Source: Skermanella sp. TT6
Lineage (GTDB): Bacteria; Pseudomonadota; Alphaproteobacteria; Azospirillales; Azospirillaceae
DNA: 64,000 nucleotides
NCBI RefSeq assembly: GCF_016653635.2
Contig: NZ_CP067420.1
Coordinates: 2,577,501-2,641,500 of the forward strand
Direction: 5' to 3'
Positions 8,799-17,032 of the stretch are shown one piece after another (position 1 is the stretch's first letter; every line of letters begins with the position of its first letter). The translations under genes were made by a program, and so were the position numbers. The notes below the pieces were generated by a model. That model did not search any database and had not been told where the DNA came from. It was given only the letters and a program-made list of their open reading frames with translations.

Positions 8799-9789
8799 CT
8801 TCCGTCACCGCGAAACCTGGGCGGTCCTGATCGGCCTCGCCTTCCTGCTGGCATTGCCGCCGCTGGCTGACGCCATGGGCAAGGGATTCTACATCACCCT
8901 GTTCACCCGAATCCTGATCTTCGGGCTGGCCGCCGTCAGCCTGGACCTGATCCTCGGCTATGGCGGCATGGTCAGCTTCGGCCACGCGGCCTTCGTCGGG
9001 ATCGGCGCCTACGTGGTCGGCATCCTGTCCTGGCACGTGTTCGACGGCTCGCCGGTGGTCACCTGGCCGGTCCTGGTCGAGGGAACGGAGAACGCCTTCG
9101 TCGTCTGGCCGCTGGCGGCGCTGATGGGCGGGCTGTTCGCCCTGGTGATCGGGGCGGTCAGCCTGCGGACGACCGGCATCTCCTTCATCATGATCACCCT
9201 GGCCTTCGCCCAGATGCTGTTCTATCTGGCGATCGGACTGCGCCAGTACGGCGGCGAGGACGGCATCGCTCTCTACAACAAGAGCGAGCTGGTACCCGCC
9301 CTCGACCTGTTCGACCGGACCATCTTTTACTATGTCTGCCTGGCAATCCTGGTGGCGTTCCTGGCGCTGTGCCGGCGGCTGGTCGGCAGCCGGTTCGGCA
9401 TGGCGGTTCAGGGCGCCCGGATCAACGAGCGGCGGATGCGGGCGCTGGGCTTCTCACCCTATCGCCACAAGCTGACCGCCTTCGTGATCTCGGGCGCGGC
9501 CGCCGGCCTGTCCGGCGCGCTGCTGGCGAACGCCGCCGAGTTCGTCGGGCCGGCCTACATGTCGTGGCAGCGCTCCGGCGAGCTGATCGTGATGGTCGTG
9601 CTGGGCGGCATGGGATCGCTGTTCGGGCCGGTCCTGGGCGCCGCGGCCTTCCTGCTGCTGGAGGAGTGGCTGGCCGACCTGACGGAGCATTGGCAGATCT
9701 TCCTCGGCCCGATCCTGCTGCTGGTCGTGGTGTTCGCCCGGCGCGGCATCTGGGGCATCGTCGCCGGCCCGGACCGGCGGGAGCGCTAG
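8791..9789 (+). CDS. Liv-type ABC transporter permease, LivM family
   Basis: This 332-residue polytopic membrane protein carries the LivM signature LDLILGYGGMVSFGHAAFVGIGAY near residue 55 (positions only approximate) and the coupling-loop region GARINERRMRALGFSPYRHKL near 210. The ATG at 8791 overlaps the end of the LivH-type gene by 8 bp. It is the second half of the translocation pore of this importer. Confidence 0.9.
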   Translation: MPDFRHRETWAVLIGLAFLLALPPLADAMGKGFYITLFTRILIFGLAAVSLDLILGYGGMVSFGHAAFVGIGAYVVGILSWHVFDGSPVVTWPVLVEGTENAFVVWPLAALMGGLFALVIGAVSLRTTGISFIMITLAFAQMLFYLAIGLRQYGGEDGIALYNKSELVPALDLFDRTIFYYVCLAILVAFLALCRRLVGSRFGMAVQGARINERRMRALGFSPYRHKLTAFVISGAAAGLSGALLANAAEFVGPAYMSWQRSGELIVMVVLGGMGSLFGPVLGAAAFLLLEEWLADLTEHWQIFLGPILLLVVVFARRGIWGIVAGPDRRER

Positions 9790-9792
9790 CCG

Positions 9793-10533
9793 ATGCTGGA
9801 GACCCGGAATCTCTGCAAGCGGTTCGGTGGGCTGGTCGCGACCGACCACGTGTCGCTCTCGATCCGGGAGGGCGAGCTTCATGCGGTGATCGGCCCCAAC
9901 GGCGCCGGCAAGACGACCCTGATCGCCCAGTTGGCGGGCGAGCTGAAGCCGGACCAGGGCGCCATCCTGTTCGACGGGCGCGACGTGACCCGGCTGCCTG
10001 TCCACCGCCGGGCCGCGGCCGGGCTGGCGCGGTCGTTCCAGATCACCAGCGTCTTTCCCCGGTTCACCGCGCTCCAGAACGTGGCCCTGGCGGTCCAGGC
10101 CCATGCCGGGCACAGCTTCCGGTTCTGGCGCCGGGCCTCCCGGGACGAGGCGCTGAACGGCCCGGCGCGCGGGGCGCTGGAACTGGTCGGGCTGGGCGAC
10201 CGGGCGGGCGTCCGGGCCGAGCTGCTGTCCCACGGGGAGCAGCGCCAGCTGGAAATCGCCATGGCGCTGGCGACCGGGCCGCGCATGCTTCTGCTGGACG
10301 AACCCATGGCCGGCATGGGTCCGGCGGAGGGCGCCGAGATGGTCGAGCTGCTGCGCGGGCTGAAGCGGCGCTACACCATCCTGCTGATCGAGCACGACAT
10401 GGACGCGGTCTTCGCCCTGGCGGACTGGATCACCGTGCTGGTCCACGGCGCCGTGATCGCGACAGGCACGCCGGACGGGATCCGCTCCGACCCCGAGGTC
10501 CGCCGGGCCTATCTGGGCGAGGAGGCCGGCTGA
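9793..10533 (+). CDS. Liv-type ABC transporter ATPase, LivG family
   Basis: The 246-residue ATPase has Walker A GPNGAGKTT near residue 37, the signature LSHGEQRQLEIAM near 145, Walker B MLLLDEPMAGM and the switch His in IEHDMD. It starts 3 bp after the LivM-type stop. The signature reads SHGEQ rather than SGGEQ, a substitution common in LivG-type proteins. It energises the importer together with the LivF-type ATPase. Confidence 0.92.
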   Translation: MLETRNLCKRFGGLVATDHVSLSIREGELHAVIGPNGAGKTTLIAQLAGELKPDQGAILFDGRDVTRLPVHRRAAAGLARSFQITSVFPRFTALQNVALAVQAHAGHSFRFWRRASRDEALNGPARGALELVGLGDRAGVRAELLSHGEQRQLEIAMALATGPRMLLLDEPMAGMGPAEGAEMVELLRGLKRRYTILLIEHDMDAVFALADWITVLVHGAVIATGTPDGIRSDPEVRRAYLGEEAG

Positions 10534-10536
10534 GCC

Positions 10537-11223
10537 ATGCTGACGGTCGAGGGCATCGAAACATTCTACGGCACCAGCCAGGTCCTGTTCGGCCTGTCGC
10601 TGGAGGTGGCCACCGGCGAGGTCGTGACCTTGCTGGGGCGGAACGGCATGGGCAAGACCACGACGGTCCGCTCGGTCATGGGCCTGACGCCGCCCCGCGC
10701 AGGCACCATCCGGTTCGACGGGACGGTGATCTCCGGCCTGCCGTCCTTCCGGGTGGCCCAGGCCGGGCTGGGACTGGTGCCGGAGGGGCGCCAGATCTTC
10801 GCCAACCTGACGGTGCGGGAAAACCTGGTCGCCACGGCGCGGCACGGCCCCTGGGACCTGGCCGCCATCCACGAGCTGTTCCCCCGGCTGAAGGAGCGCG
10901 GCGGCAACATGGGCAACCAGCTTTCCGGCGGCGAGCAGCAGATGCTGGCGATCGGGCGGGCATTGATGACCAACCCGCGCCTGATCATCCTGGACGAGGC
11001 GACCGAGGGGCTGGCACCGCTGATCCGGCAGGAGATCTGGCATTGCCTGGACCGGCTGAAGGCGGCCGGGCAGTCCATCCTGCTGATCGACAAGAACATC
11101 GAGCCGATGCTTCGCCTGGCCGACCGCCATTACGTCATCGAGAAGGGCCGGGTGGTCTGGTCAGGCACCTCGCCCGAGCTGGCCGCCGAGCCGGATATCC
11201 GCCAGCGCTACCTGGGCGTCTGA
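10537..11223 (+). CDS. Liv-type ABC transporter ATPase, LivF family
   Basis: The 228-residue protein shows Walker A GRNGMGKTT (the GMGKTT form is characteristic of LivF), LSGGEQQMLAIGRAL, Walker B LIILDEATEGL, and a C-terminal LLIDKNI where many ABC proteins have an E-H pair. In LivF-type proteins the switch position is often altered, so this is not evidence of inactivity. It starts 3 bp after the LivG-type stop and ends the operon, 6 bp from a convergent phosphatase gene. Confidence 0.92.
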   Translation: MLTVEGIETFYGTSQVLFGLSLEVATGEVVTLLGRNGMGKTTTVRSVMGLTPPRAGTIRFDGTVISGLPSFRVAQAGLGLVPEGRQIFANLTVRENLVATARHGPWDLAAIHELFPRLKERGGNMGNQLSGGEQQMLAIGRALMTNPRLIILDEATEGLAPLIRQEIWHCLDRLKAAGQSILLIDKNIEPMLRLADRHYVIEKGRVVWSGTSPELAAEPDIRQRYLGV

Positions 11224-11229
11224 CCGGCC

Positions 11230-11805
11230 CTAAGCCTCCGGCACCTCGTGGGCGCGGCCGTGCAGGCGGATCAGGGTCGCCAGGTCGGGGTGGTTGGCCG
11301 CCACCCTGGCATGGTGGCCGCGAAGCTCCCGGACCAGCGCGCCGCCCCGGCCGAGCAGGTCGTCGGCGATCCCGACCATCAGGCTGTTCGGCCAGCTCCG
11401 CGGGCGGACGCGGGAGAGTTCCTGGAATATCTCGGGCTCGCGCCCTGGATTGTTCTGGGCCATCAGGATCACGGCGGTGGCGGTCGAGCGCGAGACACCG
11501 GCGTGGCAATGGATCAGCAGCTGGTCGGCTTTCTCCGCCAGCAGTTCCTCGCCCAGCTTCAAGATCTTGCGGACATCCCGCTCGCACGGGACGGTCATGC
11601 CCGGCCCGGGCTGGAGGGTGTCGTCGAAGCGCCAGAGCACCCGGCGGTGCGGCAGGTAGGCCGTGAAATCCTCCGGATCGGCCCGCTCCGGGTCGAGGAT
11701 CGAGACCACGTGCGTGAAGCCGCCCTGGGCATGGCCCGCCAGCTCGTCGAGGCCGCAGATGGTGATGCGGTAGGGAAGCAGGGGCGTCGTGATGTCGGTG
11801 GTCAT
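11230..11805 (-). CDS. Protein tyrosine / dual-specificity phosphatase-like protein
   Basis: The 191-residue protein contains the Cys-x5-Arg phosphatase loop in IHCHAGVSRSTAT near residue 100, preceded by a DDTLQPGPGM segment that could supply the general acid. This is the cysteine-phosphatase family widespread in alphaproteobacteria, active in the cytoplasm on phosphotyrosine or related phosphoesters. It converges on the importer operon and is divergent from the next hydrolase. The catalytic loop is complete; the substrate is unknown. Confidence 0.83.
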   Translation of the reverse strand: MTTDITTPLLPYRITICGLDELAGHAQGGFTHVVSILDPERADPEDFTAYLPHRRVLWRFDDTLQPGPGMTVPCERDVRKILKLGEELLAEKADQLLIHCHAGVSRSTATAVILMAQNNPGREPEIFQELSRVRPRSWPNSLMVGIADDLLGRGGALVRELRGHHARVAANHPDLATLIRLHGRAHEVPEA

Positions 11806-11943
11806 CGGTCCGGACGGCTTTCGGCAGTGATTGGGGCGGTCGGGGCTGCGGGAGGAAGCTGGCGCGTTCCGCGGCCAAGGTCAACCTTGCACGACGGGCG
11901 CCATGCATGTTCAATCCCCGGAAGAGCCGGGGAGGACAGCGGA

Positions 11944-13047
11944 ATGAACGAATGGATCAGCCGGGCGCGGGCCGCCTGCGTCGCCGTGGCGATCGGAGCG
12001 GCGGCAGGGGCGGCACCGGCGCTCGCCGACCGCGACGGCGACCCGCCGCACCAACGCTTCGAGCTGGGCGATTTCCAGCTGGAGAACGGGCAGGTGATCG
12101 AGAGCGGCTTCCTGACATACGTCACCCACGGCACGCTGAACGAGCAGGAAAGCAACGCCGTCCTGGTGCTTCCGGCGCTGATGGCGACCCATCACCGGCA
12201 TGATTTCCTGATCGGCCCGGGCAAGGCGCTGGACCCGGAGAAGTTCTTCATCATCGCGGCGGACACGCTGGGCAACGGCCGCGCGATCTCGCCCAGCAAC
12301 AGCGAGACCCAGCCCGGCATCTCCTTTCCCCAGTTCTCGATCCGCGACATGGTCGCCGCCCAGCACCGGCTGGTGACCGAAGGGCTCGGCCTGGAGCGCC
12401 TGCTGGCGGTCGTCGGCCTGTCCATGGGCGGCATGCAGGCGTACCAGTGGGCCGTCAGCCATCCCGACACCATGGCGGCGATCGTGCCGATCGTGTCCAT
12501 GGGCCGCACCTCGCCCTGGGTCACCGCCATCTGGGAGAGCCAGCGGCAGGCGATCATGGCCGACGCCGCCTGGGCCGGCGGCGACTATGTCGAGCAGCCG
12601 ACGCAAGGGTTGCGTGCCGCGGCGGCGGCCCTGGAGATCTGGACCCGGCACTGGGACGGCGTGGACCGGCAGTTCGAGGACAACGGCTCGGTGATCGAGT
12701 GGCTGGACGCCCGCACCGCGGAGACGGCCAAGGCATGGGATGCCAACGACTTCATCTATCAGACCCGGGCCGAGGACCTTCACGACATCGCCGCGGGCGG
12801 CGACTACGCGGCGGCGTTCCGCAGGATCCAGGCGCGGGCGCTGCTGATGCCCGGCACCCGCGACCTGCTGCACCCGGCGGCGGACGCCCGGTTCGCCGCG
12901 AAGCACATACCCAGGTCGGTCCTCGTCGAGATCGAGTCGGACCAGGGGCACATGGCGAGCGGCATCGTTCCCGAGGACGTCGAGTTCGTCAACGACGCGA
13001 TCAGGCGGTTCCTCAACGAGGTGCTGAGCGACCTCGTCAAGATATGA
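11944..13047 (+). CDS. Secreted alpha/beta hydrolase, homoserine acetyltransferase (MetX)-like fold
   Basis: A signal peptide ending ALADRD leads a 340-residue hydrolase domain. The nucleophile elbow is GLSMGG near residue 160, with candidate acid TRDLLHP near 308 and catalytic His in QGHMASG near 338. The overall pattern (LPALMATHHRHDF..., GNGRAISPSNS...) follows the MetX-like branch, but a signal peptide argues against methionine synthesis. The ATG at 11944 has GGGGAGG upstream and starts the signal peptide exactly. It is probably a periplasmic esterase or acyltransferase of unknown substrate. Confidence 0.8.
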   Translation: MNEWISRARAACVAVAIGAAAGAAPALADRDGDPPHQRFELGDFQLENGQVIESGFLTYVTHGTLNEQESNAVLVLPALMATHHRHDFLIGPGKALDPEKFFIIAADTLGNGRAISPSNSETQPGISFPQFSIRDMVAAQHRLVTEGLGLERLLAVVGLSMGGMQAYQWAVSHPDTMAAIVPIVSMGRTSPWVTAIWESQRQAIMADAAWAGGDYVEQPTQGLRAAAAALEIWTRHWDGVDRQFEDNGSVIEWLDARTAETAKAWDANDFIYQTRAEDLHDIAAGGDYAAAFRRIQARALLMPGTRDLLHPAADARFAAKHIPRSVLVEIESDQGHMASGIVPEDVEFVNDAIRRFLNEVLSDLVKI

Positions 13048-13111
13048 GGACCGGAACGGCGGGCATTCCGGCGTGTTATGGAGGGGAGACCTTCAACGCG
13101 GAGGAATTGCC

Positions 13112-13288
13112 ATGCGAACGAAGATGGATGAACTGCGGGAGTTCCGGCTGACCGGACCGATCCCGCCGACGCCCGGCCAGCCCGAGCCGGACAACCCGGC
13201 CGACCCCGACGCGCCGCCGCCGATCGACGAGCCGCCGGCCCCGATCCCGGTGCCGCCGGTCCATAATCCGCCGGGACCCCTGACTTGA
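13112..13288 (+). CDS. Proline-rich small protein with F-x-LTGP head (copy 1)
   Basis: This 58-residue protein has a short head (ELREFRLTGP) and a tail of roughly 40% proline with Asp/Glu and no hydrophobic run. GGAGG lies 7 nt before the ATG at 13112. A second, 50-residue gene at 52971-53123 shares the same F-x-LTGP head followed by a Pro/acid-rich tail, which makes both more credible as real genes. No function is known to me. Confidence 0.65.
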   Translation: MRTKMDELREFRLTGPIPPTPGQPEPDNPADPDAPPPIDEPPAPIPVPPVHNPPGPLT

Positions 13289-13402
13289 CGGCGTGACGAC
13301 GGCGGGAGCCGGACCTCCCGGCCATGTCGCATATTGCCGCGCGGAACGGCATCTGCTTTGGTAGGGACCTCTCCAGCCTTTCCGCAGAACCGGACCCATC
13401 CC

Positions 13403-14794
13403 ATGTTTTCCGTCGCTCCCGTCCTGGACCATCTCGACCGTGATTTCGACGCCGCCGTCGGCCGGCTGTGCGACCTGTTGCGCATCCGCAGCGTCAGCAC
13501 GGATCCTGCCTATGCGGGCGAGACCCGGCAGGCGGCGCAGTGGCTGGCCGACCAGCTGACCGGCATGGGATTCGAGGCGAGCCTGCGCGACACCCCCGGC
13601 CACCCGATGGTGGTGGCGCACCATCCGGGGCCGGAGGGTGCGACCGGTCCTCACTTGCTCTACTACGGCCACTACGACGTGCAGCCGCCCGAGCCGCTGG
13701 AACTGTGGAACAGCCCGCCGTTCGAGCCGACCGTCGTGGACGCCAGGCATGGCAAGCGGGTGGTGGCCCGGGGAGCCGTGGACGACAAGGGCCAGGTCAT
13801 GACCTTCATCGAGGCGTTCCGCGCCTGGCATGCCGTCCACGGGACGATGCCGGCCCGGATCACCGTCCTGCTGGAGGGCGAGGAGGAGACCGGCAGCCCC
13901 AACCTCGTCCCGTTCCTGGAGGCGAACAAGGCTGAGCTGCGCGCCGATGTCTGCGTGGTGACCGACACCAACAGCTGGAACATCGAGACCCCCGCGATCA
14001 CCTGCATGCTCCGCGGCATGCTCTACCTGGAGGTGACGCTGCACGGGCCGAGCCACGACCTGCATTCCGGCATGTATGGCGGCGCCGTGCTGAACCCTAA
14101 CAATGCCCTGGTCCGAATCCTGGGGCAGATCCACGACGAGGCCGGGCGCGTGCAGTTCCCCGGCTTCTACGACGACGTGGTGCCCCTGTCGGAAGCGGAG
14201 CGGGAGCAGTGGCGCGGCCTGGGGTTCGACGAATCCGGCTTCCTGGCCGGCGTGGGCCTGAAGACCCCGCGCGGCGAGGAGGGCTGGAGCACCCTGGAGC
14301 GGGTCTGGGCTCGGCCGACCTGCGACATCAACGGGATGTGGGGCGGCTACACCGGAGCCGGATCCAAGACGGTGATCCCGGCCCAGGCCTCGGCCAAGTT
14401 CAGCTGCCGGCTGGTCGCGGGGCAGGACCCGAAGAAGATCCTGGCGGGCATCTGGGAGTTCCTCGACGCGCGCACCCCGGCCGATTGCCGGTGGGAGATC
14501 AAGACCTTCGGCAATTCGCCGGCCATCAAGGTGCCGGCGGAGCAGCCGCTGATGCAAAAGGCCATGGCGGGGCTGGCCGACATCTACGGCAGGCCGCCGG
14601 TGCTGATCGGGTCGGGCGGGTCGATCCCGGTGGTGGGATACATCCAGCAGATCCTGGGGTTCGACAGCATCCTGGTCGGCTTCGGGCTGGAGGACGACCT
14701 GATCCATTCGCCCAACGAGAAGTTCGAGCTGAAGTGCTACCGCAACGGCATGCGCTCCCACGCCGCCATCCTGGCCCGGATGGCGGAGGGCTGA
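13403..14794 (+). CDS. M20-family metallopeptidase (dipeptidase)
   Basis: The 463-residue length suits M20 dipeptidases. Zinc ligands and catalytic residues appear in order: GHYDVQPP (His-x-Asp) near residue 89, ARGAVDDKGQ near 122 (bridging Asp), EGEEETGS near 156 (catalytic Glu and ligand), VTDTN near 185, and HSPNEKFEL near the C-terminus. The dimerisation lid between 190 and 360 contains LHGPSHDLHSG. It is a cytoplasmic enzyme cleaving dipeptides or deacylating small amides. The ATG at 13403 fits the family start; an upstream in-frame start would add 23 atypical residues. Confidence 0.9.
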   Translation: MFSVAPVLDHLDRDFDAAVGRLCDLLRIRSVSTDPAYAGETRQAAQWLADQLTGMGFEASLRDTPGHPMVVAHHPGPEGATGPHLLYYGHYDVQPPEPLELWNSPPFEPTVVDARHGKRVVARGAVDDKGQVMTFIEAFRAWHAVHGTMPARITVLLEGEEETGSPNLVPFLEANKAELRADVCVVTDTNSWNIETPAITCMLRGMLYLEVTLHGPSHDLHSGMYGGAVLNPNNALVRILGQIHDEAGRVQFPGFYDDVVPLSEAEREQWRGLGFDESGFLAGVGLKTPRGEEGWSTLERVWARPTCDINGMWGGYTGAGSKTVIPAQASAKFSCRLVAGQDPKKILAGIWEFLDARTPADCRWEIKTFGNSPAIKVPAEQPLMQKAMAGLADIYGRPPVLIGSGGSIPVVGYIQQILGFDSILVGFGLEDDLIHSPNEKFELKCYRNGMRSHAAILARMAEG

Positions 14795-14800
14795 AGCCGA

Positions 14801-15589
14801 TCAGGGTTCGTGGAGGCGGGTGCCGTAGGGGTTGTGGACCGGCTCGATCACGTTGAGGTGGACGAGCCGGGCGAAGATCGACACCGGCGTCCGCAGGAAC
14901 AGCTCCAGGATGTCCAGCACGGCGGCGCCCTCCCGCCACATCCGGAGCAGGCGTTCGTCCTGTTCCGGAGTCCAGGGCTGACCGCGCCGCAAGGGTTCCG
15001 GGCAGCGGTCGCGGCGGACCTTCTGGAGCCGGGGATCGATCGCCTTGCGCGCCGCCTTGAGCGCGGCCTTCTCCCGGTTGATTTCGGCCCGGACGGCGCG
15101 GCGCTCCTCCGCCGTCAGGTCGGGCAGGGTCTCCAGCCAGCCGTGGACGGTCCGGCAGGCGAGCGCGTCGGCTGCCGCCCGGTGCCACGGCCCGGCGGCG
15201 ACATGGCCGGCGCGCTCGGCGGCCAGCGACAGCTTGAGCGCATAGCCCAGCTTGGCGCGGCAGAGATTGACCGTGCAGGTGCTCTCCGCGATGCCGGCCG
15301 CCGCCTCGCCGACCACGGCCAGGTCGAACTGCGCGTTGTGGGCGACGAAACGGGCGCCTTCCAGGATGCGGGTCAGTTCGGGCCGGATATCGTCCCAGGT
15401 CGGAGCCTGGGCCACCATCTCGTCGGTGATGCCGTGGATCTGGGTGCAGAACGGTGCGATCGGGTGTATCGGGTTGACCAGCTGGTCCATCAGGACGGTG
15501 CCGTCCTGGTCGATCACCGCGATTTCCACGAGGCCGGCGGGACCGTTCCTGACCCCGCTGGTTTCGGTATCGACGTAGAGAGTCCTCAT
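14801..15589 (-). CDS. DEDDh 3'-5' exonuclease (DnaQ-like) with extra C-terminal region
   Basis: The first 170 residues carry the DnaQ exonuclease motifs: DTETSG (ExoI), HNAQFDLAVV (ExoII) and HRAAADAL (ExoIIIepsilon). The remaining 90 residues are basic and then include WTPEQDERLLRMWREG, a Myb/SANT-like or HTH-like helix set seen in some alphaproteobacterial exonucleases of this type. An ATG at 15589 is preferred over a TTG one codon earlier. It is stand-alone, not next to a polymerase, so a repair or RNA-trimming role is more likely than replicative proofreading. Confidence 0.82.
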   Translation of the reverse strand: MRTLYVDTETSGVRNGPAGLVEIAVIDQDGTVLMDQLVNPIHPIAPFCTQIHGITDEMVAQAPTWDDIRPELTRILEGARFVAHNAQFDLAVVGEAAAGIAESTCTVNLCRAKLGYALKLSLAAERAGHVAAGPWHRAAADALACRTVHGWLETLPDLTAEERRAVRAEINREKAALKAARKAIDPRLQKVRRDRCPEPLRRGQPWTPEQDERLLRMWREGAAVLDILELFLRTPVSIFARLVHLNVIEPVHNPYGTRLHEP

Positions 15590-15704
15590 CAAGCTTCCCG
15601 CTTCCGTGTGATGTCGGAATATTTAGTCGGAGTCACGCCGTTTCGGAACCGGATGTTGGCACCGGCCTGCGATGGAAGGGACAGGCCGCCGTCCGGCTCA
15701 ACGA

Positions 15705-15733
15705 TTGACGTTTAACGCGCAGCGTTATATCGT
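15705..15733 (+). promoter_or_regulatory. higBA promoter with palindromic operator
   Basis: TAACGC (15713-15718) and GCGTTA (15722-15727) form a perfect palindrome around 3 nt, immediately before higB. A TTGACG (15705-15710) lies to its left and a TATATC or TATCGT to its right, so the palindrome fills a plausible -35/-10 spacer. Autorepression by HigA through a TAACG/CGTTA-type operator is known for this family, which fits well here. Confidence 0.6.
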
Positions 15734-15739
15734 CACCGG

Positions 15740-16018
15740 ATGATAAAGAGTTTCCGTGACAAGACCACCGAGGAGCTTTTCCGGCTCGGATCTGCCAGGA
15801 GATTTTCTTCAATTTCGAAGGTGGCCTTGCGTAAACTCGACATGATCAATGCCGCGATCGCACTGGATGATCTTCGCAGCCCTCCCGGCAACAGGCTGGA
15901 AGCGTTGAAGGGAGATCGTTACGGGCAACACAGTATTCGCATAAATGAACAATGGCGCATCTGCTTCCGATGGAGTGGCGACGGTGCCGACGACGTGGAG
16001 ATCGTGGATTATCAATGA
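15740..16018 (+). CDS. higB: HigB/RelE-family toxin
   Basis: The 92-residue basic protein has the RelE/HigB fold pattern, with a central basic segment (LRSPPGNRLEALKGDRYGQHSIRI) and the C-terminal NEQWRICFRW strand that carries catalytic residues in HigB mRNA interferases. It cleaves ribosome-bound mRNA when free of antitoxin. The gene order toxin-before-antitoxin is the HigBA hallmark. The antitoxin gene starts 22 bp downstream. The palindrome ahead of it supports autoregulation. Confidence 0.9.
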   Translation: MIKSFRDKTTEELFRLGSARRFSSISKVALRKLDMINAAIALDDLRSPPGNRLEALKGDRYGQHSIRINEQWRICFRWSGDGADDVEIVDYQ

Positions 16019-16040
16019 TGATCATCAGCCTGGAGGGTAC

Positions 16041-16328
16041 ATGAGACTGAAGACCCACCCTGGAGAAGTATTGCGCGAAGAGTTCCTGGCTCCCCTTGGG
16101 CTATCGGCGAATGCGCTTGCCACGGCGTTGCGTGTGCCCGTCACGCGTATCAGTGAAATCATACACGAGCGACGCGCCGTCACGGCCGATACGGCTCTGC
16201 GCCTGGGTCGCTACTTCGGCACGTCACCCGAGTTCTGGATGAATCTTCAGCAAGCCTACGACTTGTCCGTCGCAGCCAGGGATCGCGGCGGCGATATAGA
16301 ACGTGACGTCCAGCCGCGGGCGGCGTAG
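16041..16328 (+). CDS. higA: HigA-family antitoxin
   Basis: The 95-residue protein opens with HPGEVLREEFLAPLGLSANALA, the HigA/VapI family signature, followed by an XRE-type helix-turn-helix (ALRVPVTRISEIIHERRAVTADTALRLGRYFG) and the typical FWMNLQQAYDL end. GGAGG lies 5 nt before the ATG at 16041. It neutralises HigB and should bind the TAACGC/GCGTTA palindrome upstream of higB. Confidence 0.92.
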   Translation: MRLKTHPGEVLREEFLAPLGLSANALATALRVPVTRISEIIHERRAVTADTALRLGRYFGTSPEFWMNLQQAYDLSVAARDRGGDIERDVQPRAA

Positions 16329-16472
16329 CGAGCCGTAACCCTTACGGACCCGGAGCATTCCTCATGTCGTCCGCCCCCGCGGCGCATGCCGCCCATGAAC
16401 CGGTGCGACTGGACATACCAGTCCGTCCTGGTCCAGATTAGCGGCCGAACCGAAGCGCCTGGGGACATCGCG

Positions 16473-16967
16473 ATGCCGGCCGAAACCTTCCTGCCTCCCG
16501 CGGCCGATCTGCCGAAGGCCGATATCTATGACGATCTGAAGTCCCAACTCGACGGGCTGATGGCGGGGGAGACGGACCTGGTCGCCAACGCCGCCAACAT
16601 GGCGGCCGTGATCTATCACGGTCTGTCGGAACTGAACTGGGCCGGTTTCTATTTCATGAAGGACGGCGGGCTGGTGCTCGGGCCGTTCCAGGGGAAGCCG
16701 GCCTGTATCCGGATCCCGGTCGGCAAGGGCGTCTGCGGGACGGCGGTCGAGCAGGGCGTCAGCCAGGTGGTGCCGGACGTCCACGCCTTTCCCGGACACA
16801 TCGCCTGCGACGCCGCCTCGCGGTCGGAGCTGGTGGTGCCGATCCGCGTGGGCGGCCGGGTGATCGGGGTGCTGGACCTGGACAGCCCGGTGCCGGGACG
16901 GTTCGACGAGCAGGACAGGGCCGGGTGCGAGGCTTTGGTAGCGGTGCTTGTCGACCATATAGGATAA
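16473..16967 (+). CDS. msrC: Free methionine-(R)-sulfoxide reductase (GAF-domain)
   Basis: The 164-residue single GAF domain retains all three redox cysteines of the YebR/fRMsr family: ACIRI, GKGVCGTA and GHIACD, in the right spacing, plus the substrate-pocket LDLDSP. It reduces free Met-R-sulfoxide in the cytoplasm. The ATG at 16473 (GGGGA upstream) matches the family N-terminus; in-frame starts further upstream are unlikely. It lies 65 bp ahead of the UxaA-type dehydratase gene, possibly co-transcribed but functionally unrelated. Confidence 0.9.
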   Translation: MPAETFLPPAADLPKADIYDDLKSQLDGLMAGETDLVANAANMAAVIYHGLSELNWAGFYFMKDGGLVLGPFQGKPACIRIPVGKGVCGTAVEQGVSQVVPDVHAFPGHIACDAASRSELVVPIRVGGRVIGVLDLDSPVPGRFDEQDRAGCEALVAVLVDHIG

Positions 16968-17032
16968 GCAAGAGGGATCAACGGAGGCGACTGCAAAGCC
17001 CTCCGGAGGGAATCGATCAGGAGGGAACGGGA